Origin: JAGTVG01 sp963820995
GTDB taxonomy: Bacteria; Bacteroidota; Bacteroidia; Cytophagales; Cyclobacteriaceae
Length of the DNA: 64,000 nt
NCBI GenBank assembly: GCA_963820995.1
Contig: CAWGCL010000015.1
Span: 1 to 64,000, forward strand
Reading direction: 5' to 3'
Program-made: the position numbers and the translations under genes
The notes under the pieces: model-generated
Databases searched by the model: none
What the model was told of the DNA's origin: nothing
What the model saw: only the letters and a program-made list of their open reading frames with translations
In this document: positions 1 to 10,120 of the stretch, one piece after another
Layout of the letters: the number at the start of each line of letters is the position of its first letter
How positions within the stretch are numbered: position 1 is the stretch's first letter

Positions 1-240
1 CAAGCCTATACTAAATCCCTGCCAAAAGTGAAGATATCCGTTATTATAGTTTTCTTTAAATTCCCTGATACTGAAAACCAGAAATATTGGGAAGAGTAAT
101 ATCCGGAAATCGAGGAAAGCCGGTATTAGCAAAGGATTTTGACCTGCATAGTACAGAACAAGAAACAAAATTATAGATAACAGGGTGGCTATACTACCGT
201 ATTTTATGGATACTATTTGAATTGGGTTTAGATTTTTCAA
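1..240 (-). CDS. DUF4199 family membrane protein, N-terminal part (cut by window edge)
   Basis: The minus strand stays open from a TTG at 240 to the window edge (80 codons). The product begins MKNLNPIQIVSIKYG, followed by a hydrophobic segment with the motif GQNPLL, a second segment (FRILLFPIFLVF) and then REFKENYNNGYLHF. This matches the start of the DUF4199 family of small Bacteroidota inner-membrane proteins of unknown function, a resemblance recalled rather than searched. The TTG lies 9 bases after the stop of the dihydroorotase-like gene, so the two probably share a transcript. The start codon is inferred, because no in-frame ATG exists between the two genes. Confidence 0.6.
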   Translation of the reverse strand, partial: MKNLNPIQIVSIKYGSIATLLSIILFLVLYYAGQNPLLIPAFLDFRILLFPIFLVFSIREFKENYNNGYLHFWQGFSIGL

Positions 241-248
241 TAAATTAC

Positions 249-1508
249 TTAGAATATATTCTCTTTCCCCTTATTGAAAACCGCCACAACCTTTCCCTTC
301 AGATCCTTACCTAAGAATGGAGAGTTCAAGGATTTTGACTTATTCGAGTTTTGATCAAAAGTCCATTCTGCAGTAGGATCAAAAACAGTAATATTGGCTT
401 CAGCACCCTCCTCTATATCCGGGATGGCTAATCCGAGTATTTGCCGGGGATTAATGGTAATTTTATCAAGGAATATATCCCAGCCATTTGGGCCGAGTTC
501 ATTCACCAAAATGGGATACACAGTTTGTAATCCTGTAATGCCGAAATCCGCATGATCAAATTCAAGAACTTTAGATTCAATATCCTGAGGTGTATGGCTT
601 GAGGTAATTACATCGATCGTATCATCCTCAAGTCCTTTAAGAAGTGCCCTGACATCTTTTTTCTCTCTGAAAGGTGGATTTACTTTTAAATTTGTGTCAA
701 AATCAATCAGATCTGAATCAGTAAAAGCGATCTGATGGGCAGCGATGTCACAGGTGATATCCATTCCCTTTCTTTTTGCCCGCCGGATAAGATTTACGGA
801 TTCGGCTGTAGATATATTTGAGAAATGAACTTTACCTCCTGAATATCCTACTACTCTCAGGTCACGTTCGATCATAATCTCTTCGGCAATTCCCGGCAAT
901 CCCTTTGTGCCAATAATGGTACTTGTATGCCCTTCATGCATGTGTCCAAGCATGTTCAGCCATTTTTCCTGTGGAATATTGATGATCAATCCCTTGAATT
1001 TTTCTACATAAAGAAGGGCTTTCAACATAATATCTGTATTCCAGATAGGTTTTTCACCGTCGGTAAATGCTATAGCACCCGCAGTATACTGATCAATCAT
1101 CTCCGTGATCTCCTCTCCTTTATTATCCCTGGTTACAGAACCATATGGATGAACATCAGGCAGACATCGTTCCGCTTTAGCCAGGATATAAGAAATGTCA
1201 TTTTTAGACTGAATTGCAGGTTTAGTATTAGGAAGTAGTGCCACACCGGTAAATCCTCCGGCAGCTGCAGCTTCACAACCACTGATGATGTCTTCCTTGT
1301 GTTCCTGTCCCGGATCAAAAAAATTGGCCCTCATGTCGAACCAGCCGATTGATACCATTAGCCTTTTGCCTTGAATTATCCTTCCTTCTTCCTTTATGCC
1401 GGAACCTATTTTTTTAATTTTCCCTTTGGAGATCAATATGTCTTTCTTCTTTCGGTGGTATGTGGAACCTTTATGAAGTATCAGTGCATCTTTGATAAGA
1501 ACGTTCAT
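249..1508 (-). CDS. Dihydroorotase-like amidohydrolase lacking metal ligands
   Basis: This is an amidohydrolase-fold protein of about 420 residues, related to class I dihydroorotase of pyrimidine synthesis. I start it at the ATG at 1508 (MNVLIKDALILHKG); an upstream in-frame ATG would only add a basic 12-residue tail. The DxHxH metal site of true dihydroorotases is replaced by DMRANF, followed by the usual DPGQEHKEDI. The late DxAPH motif reads SSHTPQD, so the catalytic Asp is also missing. A His in KVHFSNIST remains. Such ligand-poor homologues are common in Bacteroidota and are usually annotated pyrC. By sequence this copy should be non-catalytic: a structural partner, or a protein with another job. 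It probably shares a transcript with the BatA-like gene upstream and the DUF4199 gene downstream. Confidence 0.8.
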   Translation of the reverse strand: MNVLIKDALILHKGSTYHRKKKDILISKGKIKKIGSGIKEEGRIIQGKRLMVSIGWFDMRANFFDPGQEHKEDIISGCEAAAAGGFTGVALLPNTKPAIQSKNDISYILAKAERCLPDVHPYGSVTRDNKGEEITEMIDQYTAGAIAFTDGEKPIWNTDIMLKALLYVEKFKGLIINIPQEKWLNMLGHMHEGHTSTIIGTKGLPGIAEEIMIERDLRVVGYSGGKVHFSNISTAESVNLIRRAKRKGMDITCDIAAHQIAFTDSDLIDFDTNLKVNPPFREKKDVRALLKGLEDDTIDVITSSHTPQDIESKVLEFDHADFGITGLQTVYPILVNELGPNGWDIFLDKITINPRQILGLAIPDIEEGAEANITVFDPTAEWTFDQNSNKSKSLNSPFLGKDLKGKVVAVFNKGKENIF

Positions 1509-1579
1509 CTGTTTTAGTATTTGTTTTTTTAATCCCTTCCCCAAGCGGGCATATGAGTAAAATTTAAGGACATTTTGTC

Positions 1580-3585
1580 TTATAAAAATCTGATTAACAA
1601 TATTTCAATGAATAAAAAAATCAGTGCCAAAATTAAGGCTACCCTCCATAATGGAATACCCAGATATTTTTCCTTTATTTCTTTGTCAAAATTATCAAAT
1701 CCTTTGGTATTAAAAAGCTTAACGTAAGAATTTTCCTTCGTAATCTCACTTAATTTTTCAATGGGATGCTGCAAAAGCATTGATTCGCTTTTCCCCGGGT
1801 TAAAAGCGATTGTTCCTTTTTGCGTATTCTCTAAAATTATGTTATAATGACCAGGGCTCAATTCAAATTTAGGAATATCCAGTAACAGTTTATTCCCGGC
1901 AATCCTTGCCCCGGGAATAATCTCCTGATCCTGTTTCTTCAACTTAATTATTGATTCACTATTAATTGAATCAGCAGTTATGGATATTATGGATTGATCT
2001 AAAGTATAGTAAAGAGGATCGAATTCCTTTTTGCTCAACATGGCCATTCTATACATGATGGGTACAAAGATGGCATGGGCCGAATAATTGGTATGGTCCA
2101 ATTTAAGTGGACTGGCCAGCATGTATAATCTGTTATTAAATTGTGTGAAGGAAAGAAAATCTCTTCCGTCCTTGAATTTTATAAGGCTTTCATTAGCTTC
2201 TTTAATATTGATCACAGGTTTGGCTGACGGCATATTGAATTGGTTTTCATTGCCTTCAAATATGTCAGCAAAGAATGGATTATTTAAATCAAGATTATTT
2301 AGTAACTGCTCAGCCCACATGCTATCCGGGATTGATTCTATGGGCCCAATGAGTTGATTAAAAGATGAAATGTCAAACTGAGGAGCTGGAATAAAGAGAA
2401 GATCGCCATTCTTTTCGCAGGAATTCAGATAAAACATTGCTAATGGTTACGTCAAGTTCTTCCAGTTCATTTAGTACGATCAGATCCGATTTTAATAAAT
2501 CATTATAATCGATATTACTGCTCAGATAAGACCTGAAATCAAAAATCCCCTGGTTCCCAAATACCCTTTCAATCACTGTAGTCGTGTCATTGTTTTTGAT
2601 TTCGATTACAGAAATTCGGTCAGATAAAGTCAGCGCAAAATTAAAATCATTATCAAAGGTGACTGGAAAGTCTTCAAAACTCAGACTGCCATAATTATAT
2701 TTATCCAGCCCTGAAGACAGGTCAAAGGTGATCTCTGCCTTACTATATGGATCGAGGTTCAGGCTTCCATTAGCGGTTTGAATATCATTTATTGATAACC
2801 TGATCAACAAGTCTTCAATATAATCTCCTCCATCATTTCTTAAAATCACATTTAACTTGTTCTTTTCACTTTGGATCAGTAATGGATTTGAAAGGTATAG
2901 CGAGTCAATATATACATTTGAGGAGGTATTATAGGTCATGGGGATTATAAAGGTATTATAGGATGTATCCTGTGCAAATAATGAGACATCACCTGCAGTC
3001 GAAACCTGGAAATCGGAAAGCCAGAAAATATCTCCAGAACTATCCGTGGTATTGTTGTTTTTTATCCTTTGAAATACTTCCCCGGTAGTTCTTGTTATGC
3101 CGGTCATATTGATTTCTGTAATAAGTTCCTGAATCTCATTTTTAGATTTTGGAGTATTAGATATTGGGGCAAAATCATTGGTCAGCAATAAAAATTGAGC
3201 ATTTTGGGGATATACCTTTATTATTTGTTCTATGAAAAACATTGCCGCTTCAAAAGCCGTGAGGTCTTCATCGACATAGTTTGACATACTGTATGAATTA
3301 TCCAGGTATATTATGGCCTGATTACTTTGAATATTTTTTTCCTTGGCCGGGAATGAAGGGTTGGGCAAAGGTGATCACAAGAAAGAATATAAACAGAAGC
3401 CTTGAAAACAGGATTAAATAATGTTTTAATTTCAGCTTTGTACTGGTGGCCTTTTTTATGTTCAATAAGAACTGGTTGCTTGAAAAATAGATCTTCCTGG
3501 CCCTTCTGAAATTGAACAGGTGTATGATGATGGGTATCCCCAGTGCCAGCAGACCGAGAAGAAACTGTGGATAAATAAAACTCAT
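1580..3585 (-). pseudogene. BatA/von Willebrand A-type membrane protein, two frameshifts
   Basis: Three consecutive minus-strand reading frames together make one protein of about 665 residues. The first part (3585 to about 3340) has the N-terminal double-membrane-segment domain typical of BatA-like proteins (MSFIYPQFLLGLLALGIPIIIHLFNFRR). The second part has a vWA-like start (AIIYLDNSYSMSN, a DxSxS metal site). The last part ends in a membrane segment (VALILALIFLFIEILLIRFL). The frames join if one A is removed from the A7 run (T7 on the plus strand, 3334-3340) and one base from the GG at 2420-2421. Both shifts are +1. The family acts in envelope or stress functions with AAA ATPases (Bat system), but no MoxR-type ATPase is nearby. 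The reading is either decayed or a consensus error. Confidence 0.7.
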
Positions 3586-3843
3586 GTTCTGTAAATCTAC
3601 AAAATCTTATTCTCCCTGAATATAATGGATAGGAAAATAATAATATTTGGTCAGTTTGAGTGTTAGAGTTACACATTTCAGATAAGAACCCATGATGAAT
3701 CCTGCCCGCTGACGGACGCTTTTGACCATTATTGAACAAATTCTTATATGCATACTTCCTGAATTGGTCGTTTTAGGGGATTTTAATTTTGGCATACAAA
3801 TAGAATAGTAATACATTGGTCAATTTTTTAAACATAACAATAT

Positions 3844-6252
3844 ATGATATCAAATTATTTTTTAGTTGCACTTAAGAAGTTTAAAGAAAAACCTTATTCA
3901 TAGTTCCATAAATATAATCGGTCTGGGCATCGGAATTGCAGCTGTGATAATGATCTTTTCCTATGTTCGTTTCGAACTAAGTTATGATCGGCATTTTCAA
4001 AATTATCAAAGAATTTACAGGATTTCCTTAACATTTCCTGATGGAGAGCTTGAACGCCAGATTGCTACCAATTATCCGATCGTTCATAGAACCTTTCCCA
4101 ACTCGATTTCCTGAAATCGAAAAAAGTACCCGACTATTCAATGCACAGTTTTCAGGAAGTAAAAACTATGTGCGAATTGACACTGAAGTATTCCCGGACC
4201 AGAAGATATTTTATGGCGATTCAACTTTCTATGATGTCTTTCAATTTAATTTATTATCAGGAAATCCTTCTAAAGCATTGAGTGGGGCAGACAAAGTTGT
4301 GATAACCAGAGAGGTAGCTATGAGGTATTTCGGAACATTAGATTGTATTGGTGAAACAGTAAATCTAAATGATACTAAAGATTTTATGATCAGTGGGGTG
4401 ATGGAGGAGATTCCTCTAAATACGCATTTTCATTTTGATGTCTTGGTCACCATGGAGAATCATTCTTTTGAAAAACAGGCCGAATGGAATGGATTAGTTT
4501 TTGCAACTTATTTTTTATTGAAAGAAGATGTTGATACCGAAGAATTCAGTTCCAAAATTGGGGATTACCTGGTAAATGTAAGGGGCGAAGGTGATCCAGA
4601 GCAGGAAAGAGCATTGCGAAAACTCATGCCGCTTATGCCTATCAGTGATATCCATTTAAATTCCCATCGGGAAATGGAACTTGGGAGCTAATGGGGATGC
4701 TAAGTATGTGATACTGTTTACCAGCATTGCCATATTTATTCTCCTGATTGCCTGTATCAATTATATAAATCTGGCAACATCATATAGCATGGAAAGGGCA
4801 AGGGAAGTTGGTTTAAGAAAGATCTTTGGGGCGTATAGAAGCAACCTGATATATCAGTTTCTAGGGAGAATCTATGATGGTGTCTCTCATTGCGTTTGTA
4901 TTAGCACTTGGAATTATATTATTGTTCAGGCCATATTTTAGTGGACTTGTTAACATGAGATTAAGCTATGGTTTCTTTTTTGCTGAACAAACCTGGTTAT
5001 ATTACATTCTTTTTTTAATTGGCATTAGTCTTATTATCTGGTTTTTACCCGGCCGTATTCTTGTCCAGGTTTATGCCTGAACAGGTTCTTAAGGGGAAAT
5101 TTTCAAGATCTTTATCTGCTACGAGATTCAAAAAAGTGCTCGTCGTATTTCAGTTTTATATTTCCATTTTCCTGATCATTGGATCTCTGGTGGTATATAA
5201 TCAATTAGTATATATGTTGTCTAAGAACCTTGGAATAGAAAAAGAACATATTGTCGCCATTCCATTCTATAATTCTGAAATGGTCCAACAATCTGAAACC
5301 ATCAAAGAAAAAATGAGGGAACATCATTCCATAATTAATGGTACTGCAGTTTCACAATTACCGATTAATATTGATTTCACAGAAGGGGTAAGTAATAACA
5401 TGTCATGGTCGGATGAAGATGTTGAAATGTTTTTTTTACATGCAGATAAGGATTTCTTTACTACGTTTGGACTGGAAATTGAAGAAGGAAAATTATTTAC
5501 AAATGAATATTCGAAAGAGAATACCGAATATATAGTAAATAAAGCCGGCATGCATGCCTTAGGAGAGGATTCGGAATCATTGTTCAGTAGAAATATAAGA
5601 ATAAAGCATGGAGGTATTACACTTGGCCCGATAATTGGCCTTGTGGATGATTTTAATTTTGCTTCTCTACATAGACCAGATTGGACCTTTAGTGATCAGT
5701 CAGAATCCTTCCTGGTATAGTTATTTATTATTTAAGGTTCAACCCGGAGATCCTACGGAAACCCTGGCATATATGAAAAACACATTGCAGGATCTCGTAC
5801 CGGAAATGCCATTCGAATATCAGTTTCTTGATCAGGAATTTAACAATTTATATAAGTCGGAGATCAAACTTAGCCGGATTGTTTCTGTATTTACTATTCT
5901 TGCAATTTTTATTGCTTGTATTGGGTTATTCGGACTTTCCGCTTATGATACAATGCAAAGGACAAAAGAAATTGGAGTCAGGAAAGTACTGGGATCTACT
6001 ACTGTTCAGGTAGTGTTTTTATTCCTGAAAGAGAATATAAAGCTGATAATTATATCATTGATAATTGCGATCCCATCGAGTTATTGGATCATGAATATCT
6101 GGCTCCAAGACTTCACCTATCGAATCCAGATTGGATTTTCAATAATTCTGATAGCTATGATTTTCGTGCTGGGGGTAACATTTTTAACAGTTGCGTATCA
6201 TGCCGTCCGGGCAGCTTTTATTAATCCATCAGATACATTGAGATATGAATGA
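3844..6252 (+). pseudogene. FtsX/MacB-type ABC permease, six frameshifts
   Basis: This is a permease of about 800 residues of the MacB/FtsX type: an N-terminal membrane segment (NIIGLGIGIAAVIMIF), a periplasmic domain starting ELSYDRHF, the FtsX core (FILLIACINYINLATS, then REVGLRKIFGA) and a repeated C-terminal core (IACIGLFGLSAYD, KEIGVRKVLGS). The likely ATG is 3844 (MISNYFLVAL). The coding frame is recovered by removing one base at each of six places, near 3875-3890, 4097-4101, 4683-4685, 4864-4866, 5017-5018 and 5676-5677. All six are +1 shifts at short homopolymers. Apart from these the protein is well conserved, which argues for recent decay or sequencing error. Its tandem neighbour is a paralogue. 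No ATPase gene is adjacent. Confidence 0.8.
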
Positions 6253-6307
6253 GGATCTTCAATTTATAAATCAGAATAAGTTTTATTAAACTATAAAAAA
6301 GTTAAAT

Positions 6308-8687
6308 ATGCTATTCAGTTATCTAAAAATCACTCTAAGAACATTTTATAGGAACAAGATCAGTACATTCATTAATCTACTGGGATTCTCAGCCGGTATC
6401 GTTACAGCGTTTCTGATTTTTATTTATGTTTCATTTGAGCTTTCCTATGATGATTATCATGAAGATGTTGATTTGAAATATCGTGTGAATACGCATCTGG
6501 AACTTGATGGGGAACTGAAATCAATTACTGTAACACCAAATATCCTCGGACCAAGATTACTTGAAGAAGTTCCTGGCGTAGAAAACTATGTTCGGATGTC
6601 GAAGTCATTGAATACGACGGTAACGGTTATCGTTGAGGAAGAAAAATACAAGGAAGCAGAATATTATATAGCTGATTCATCCATTTTTGATATATTCAAT
6701 ATTGATCTGATATATGGCGATAAAGATGGGTGCTTATCGAAGCCTGAAGATGCTATCATATCAGCTTCAAAAGCTTTTCAGTATTATGGATCTACTCAGG
6801 TTTTAGGAAAGAATTTCTCAAATTCTAATGGCAGGAACTACGCTATAACTGGAGTTTACAAAGATATTCCTTATAATTCACATGTGAGGCCAGATATAAT
6901 AGTCAGCTCAACTTCAACACGCTTGACTGAAAATCTAGTCTGGGATAATATGAATTACTTCACTTATTTGAAGTTCCGAAAGGATGCAGATATTGATGAA
7001 ATAGGCAGGAAATTGGCTGAAATGCTCGATAAGGAAGGGCCTGACTGGATGAAAGCCATGAAAACAGGATTTACCTTTATCCCCATTAAAGACATTCATC
7101 TGAATGGCACCACAGAATTTGAACCATCCCCTGGAGGTGATAAAAACCAGATACTTGGAATGATCATCATTGCTGTTTTCATTCTGGTTATCGCTTGTGT
7201 TAACTATATTAATCTGGCGACTTCCCGGTCATTGGAGAGGGCAAGGGAGGTCGGTTTACGTAAAATGATGGGCGGCCAAAGGAAACAACTTATGATACAG
7301 TTTTTAATTGAGTCCTTTGTAACAACCTTAATATCTGTATTATTTGCTGTTGTTATCCTGTCTCTTGCTGAACCTTATTTCATTCAGATCTCAGGTAAAA
7401 AGATATCAATATTTGATTTTTTCACGATTACAAACATCCTGAAAGTTGGTCTGGCCTGGTTATTAATTAGTTTATTATCTGGCTCATATCCTTCATTTGT
7501 ATTAACCTCCTATTTGCCATCAAATGTGTTGAAGGGTAGCTTCAAAAAATCTAAAGGAGGTGCTCTGGCAAGAAAATCCCTGGTAGTATTTCAATTTGTC
7601 CTTTCAACCTGTTTAATAATTGGCACATTTATAATTTACAAACAGGTTAAATACATTAGTGAAAAGAAATTGGGTTTTGATAAGGAACACGTTCTTGCAA
7701 TCAATATGACAGTAGTCCCGGAACAAAACGTATTGAGTAGTATTAAGAAAAACCTTTTACAGCATAGTAATATTCAGCAAGTTTCTTTCTGTTCAGCATA
7801 TCCTTCCAGGAATTCCGGAGGACAGATCATTAATGCTGAAGGTATGGCTGAAGAAGAGAAAATGCTGATGTGGGAATGGCGGTCGGAGGAGGATATCCTT
7901 GACGCCTATGGTGTAAAGCTGATATCAGGCAGATCATTTAGTCGCAATAGAGAAAATTCAGAAGAAAGAGAATATATTATCAATGAAACGGCCATGAAGC
8001 TTATTGGCTGGAATAGCGAAAATGCGATCGGGAAAAGGATCACAATGGGTGACAGAAAGGGTGTTTGTATTGGCGTAGTAGAGGATTTTCATTTTAACTC
8101 CCTGAAAAATGAAGTAGAACCAATGACTTTTGTTATTGATGGGAATTTCAGAAATAATGTGATAGTACGATTTGGAGACGGGGATTTAACTTCAACATTG
8201 ACTTTCATAAAAGAGGAGTGGAAAAAGAATATTCCGAATGCGGCATTCGATTACCATTTTATTGATGAATCCTTCGATGCCCTTTACAAAAATGAGCATA
8301 AAACCGGGCAACTATTCATAGGATTTTCAATACTGACCATTATTATTGCCGGCCTCGGTTTATTTGGATTGTCAACCTATGAGACACAGGTTCGTACAAA
8401 AGAGATTGGAATAAGAAAGGCCCTTGGGTCTTCGAGTTTCCAGATTTTCCGTTTACTCGTGAATAGCTTCACCGTTGTTGGTATTTATCGGATTTATCAT
8501 ATCCGTACCTGTGGCCCTTTACTCTTTGAACTACTGGTTGCAGTCATTTGCCTACAAAACATCAATAGGTGTGATGGAATTTATTTATGCAGGCGTAATT
8601 ACATTCTTGATCGTAATCATTTCTGTAGGTTTTCAAGCTATTAAGGCTGCTTTCAACAATCCTGTCGAATCACTAAGATATGAATAG
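6308..8687 (+). pseudogene. FtsX/MacB-type ABC permease, one late frameshift
   Basis: This is a paralogue of the preceding gene with the same order: N-terminal membrane segment (LLGFSAGIVTAFLIFIY), MacB-type periplasmic domain (FELSYDDYHED), first FtsX core (VIACVNYINLATSRS, REVGLRKMMGG), second periplasmic part and second core (IAGLGLFGLSTYET, KEIGIRKALGS). It is open from the ATG at 6308 until a +1 shift at the CC at 8472-8473. Removing one base restores the usual C-terminus, ending in NNPVESLRYE at 8687. Without correction the last membrane segment is replaced by a Cys-rich tail. The family moves substrates or transmits mechanical force across the envelope when paired with an ATPase. The pair probably shares a transcript (55-bp gap). 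Confidence 0.8.
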
Positions 8688-8775
8688 TACCTAATGATGA
8701 AGTTCTGTTTGGTATAAAATGACGCTAGGCATTCGAATAATTCCTGCTGTTTGCGAAAGATTGAGTCAAGCTTTC

Positions 8776-8805
8776 TTGTGCGTATGGAAGAAAACGCTAA
8801 ATTTG
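8776..8805 (+). promoter_or_regulatory. Predicted promoter of sucD (Bacteroidota type)
   Basis: TTG at 8776-8778, a 19-base gap and TAAATTTG at 8798-8805 fit the Bacteroidota consensus TTTG-N19..21-TAnnTTTG. The start codon is 17 bases downstream of the -7 box, which implies a very short leader. Confidence 0.55.
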
Positions 8806-8821
8806 TTCAAAATATTTACAA

Positions 8822-9694
8822 ATGAGTGTTTTAGTTAATAAGAGTAGCAAGATAATTGTTCAGGGATTTACCGGATCTGAAGGTACCTTTCATGCAACAC
8901 AGATGATAGAATATGGTACTAATGTAGTTGGGGGAGTGACCCCTGGGAAAGGTGGTCAAACGCATCTGGATAAACCTGTTTTTAACACGGTTAAAGATGC
9001 TGTAGATTCTACCGGTGCTGATGTATCTGTAATTTTTGTTCCACCTGCATTTGCGGGTGATGCCATAATTGAAGCTGCTGATGCAGGCATTAAGGTTATT
9101 GTAACAATTACCGAAGGCATACCGACCAGGGATATGATCAAGGTGAAATCCTATCTCAAGAATATGGATACTGTGTTAGTTGGCCCCAATTGTCCGGGTG
9201 TCATCACACCAGGTGAAGCTAAAGTTGGGATCATGCCCGGTTTCATTCACAAAAAGGGTACTATTGGAATTGTATCCAGATCAGGCACACTGACATATGA
9301 GGCTGTTGATCAGGTAACAAAAGCGGGCATGGGCCAATCTACATGCATTGGAATTGGAGGTGACCCAATAATAGGAACCACTACCCTGGATGCTGTAAAA
9401 TTGTTGATGGAAGATCCTGAAACCGAGGGGATCATTATGATTGGAGAAATAGGAGGGAGCATGGAAGCAGACGCTTCTTATTATATTAAAGAGCATGGTA
9501 CAAAACCGGTTGTAGGTTTTATAGCAGGACAGACTGCACCTCCGGGCAGGCGGATGGGTCACGCAGGAGCCATTATTGGTGGCGCAGCTGATACTGCAGA
9601 AGCCAAAATGAAGATTATGCAGGAGTGTGGAATTCATGTTGTTGAATCACCAGCAGATATCGGAGAGACAATGATCAAAGCATTAAAGGATTAA
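8822..9694 (+). CDS. sucD: Succinate-CoA ligase (ADP/GDP-forming) alpha subunit
   Basis: This is the alpha subunit of succinyl-CoA synthetase, which interconverts succinyl-CoA and succinate with substrate-level phosphorylation in the TCA cycle, in the cytoplasm. The protein has 290 residues, the normal length. The N-terminal Rossmann-type CoA-binding half contains VQGFTGSEGTFHATQM and GGVTPGKGG. The ligase half has VGPNCPGVI, SRSGTLTYEA and the phosphohistidine motif GHAGAIIGG near the C-terminus. The beta subunit (sucC) is not in the window, and in this phylum the two are often apart. The gene stands alone with its own promoter and is intact, unlike the permeases just upstream. Confidence 0.97.
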   Translation: MSVLVNKSSKIIVQGFTGSEGTFHATQMIEYGTNVVGGVTPGKGGQTHLDKPVFNTVKDAVDSTGADVSVIFVPPAFAGDAIIEAADAGIKVIVTITEGIPTRDMIKVKSYLKNMDTVLVGPNCPGVITPGEAKVGIMPGFIHKKGTIGIVSRSGTLTYEAVDQVTKAGMGQSTCIGIGGDPIIGTTTLDAVKLLMEDPETEGIIMIGEIGGSMEADASYYIKEHGTKPVVGFIAGQTAPPGRRMGHAGAIIGGAADTAEAKMKIMQECGIHVVESPADIGETMIKALKD

Positions 9695-9727
9695 TTCGGG
9701 ATTCAACTATTAAATTAAACCTTCTTA

Positions 9728-10116
9728 TCACCAGGTCCAATACTTCCATACTATTGTTAATGGTGGTTCTTCATCTGTAGTTGCCATACGATATATTTCA
9801 TCCATACGGATCAATAATTCAGAAGGGAAGACCTCATATTTAAAGGAAACAAATCCTCGATCATCAGGTATGTCTTTGGTTCATTCAACTTTTATGCTTT
9901 CTTTATAATGATCTCTTCATCTGATACGAATTCACTTTCGACATCAGGTATGCCATTATTCCAGTGAATTTATAGAATGTTTGCATTATTAAATAAAAGT
10001 TTCGCGAATCCTTCCGATGGCCATTCCAGATAATGCCTCCAAAACGTTTCATTTTTATTCTGCACATTTTGATCGACCATCGTAAACGTATGAACGGTAT
10101 CAAAAACACATTTGGA
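9728..10116 (-). pseudogene. Degraded open reading frame, unrecognised
   Basis: The 426 bases between sucD and rny hold no intact gene, but the minus strand shows protein-like stretches in more than one frame. One begins CVFDTVHTFTMVDQ and continues to ETFWRHYLEWPSEGFAKLL before a stop. Further on come NGIPDVESEFVSDEE and, in another frame, DDRGFVSFKYEVFPSELL to a stop at 9728. The composition (acidic, Trp-rich end) resembles a real small protein broken by frameshifts and stops. I do not recognise the family. It is probably a relic of a short gene, though it could be chance. Confidence 0.3.
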
Positions 10117-10120
10117 TTAA

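Noticed and set aside
3607..3816. A 69-codon minus-strand frame upstream of the BatA-like gene
   Set aside because: It has no recognisable domain, a composition like non-coding DNA, and a position in the divergent promoter region.
2420..8473. Programmed +1 frameshifting as the main explanation for the broken genes
   Set aside because: The shift sites share no slippery codon plus stop pattern and vary in base (A, C and G runs). Read error or decay is simpler. Kept only as a remote option in the findings.
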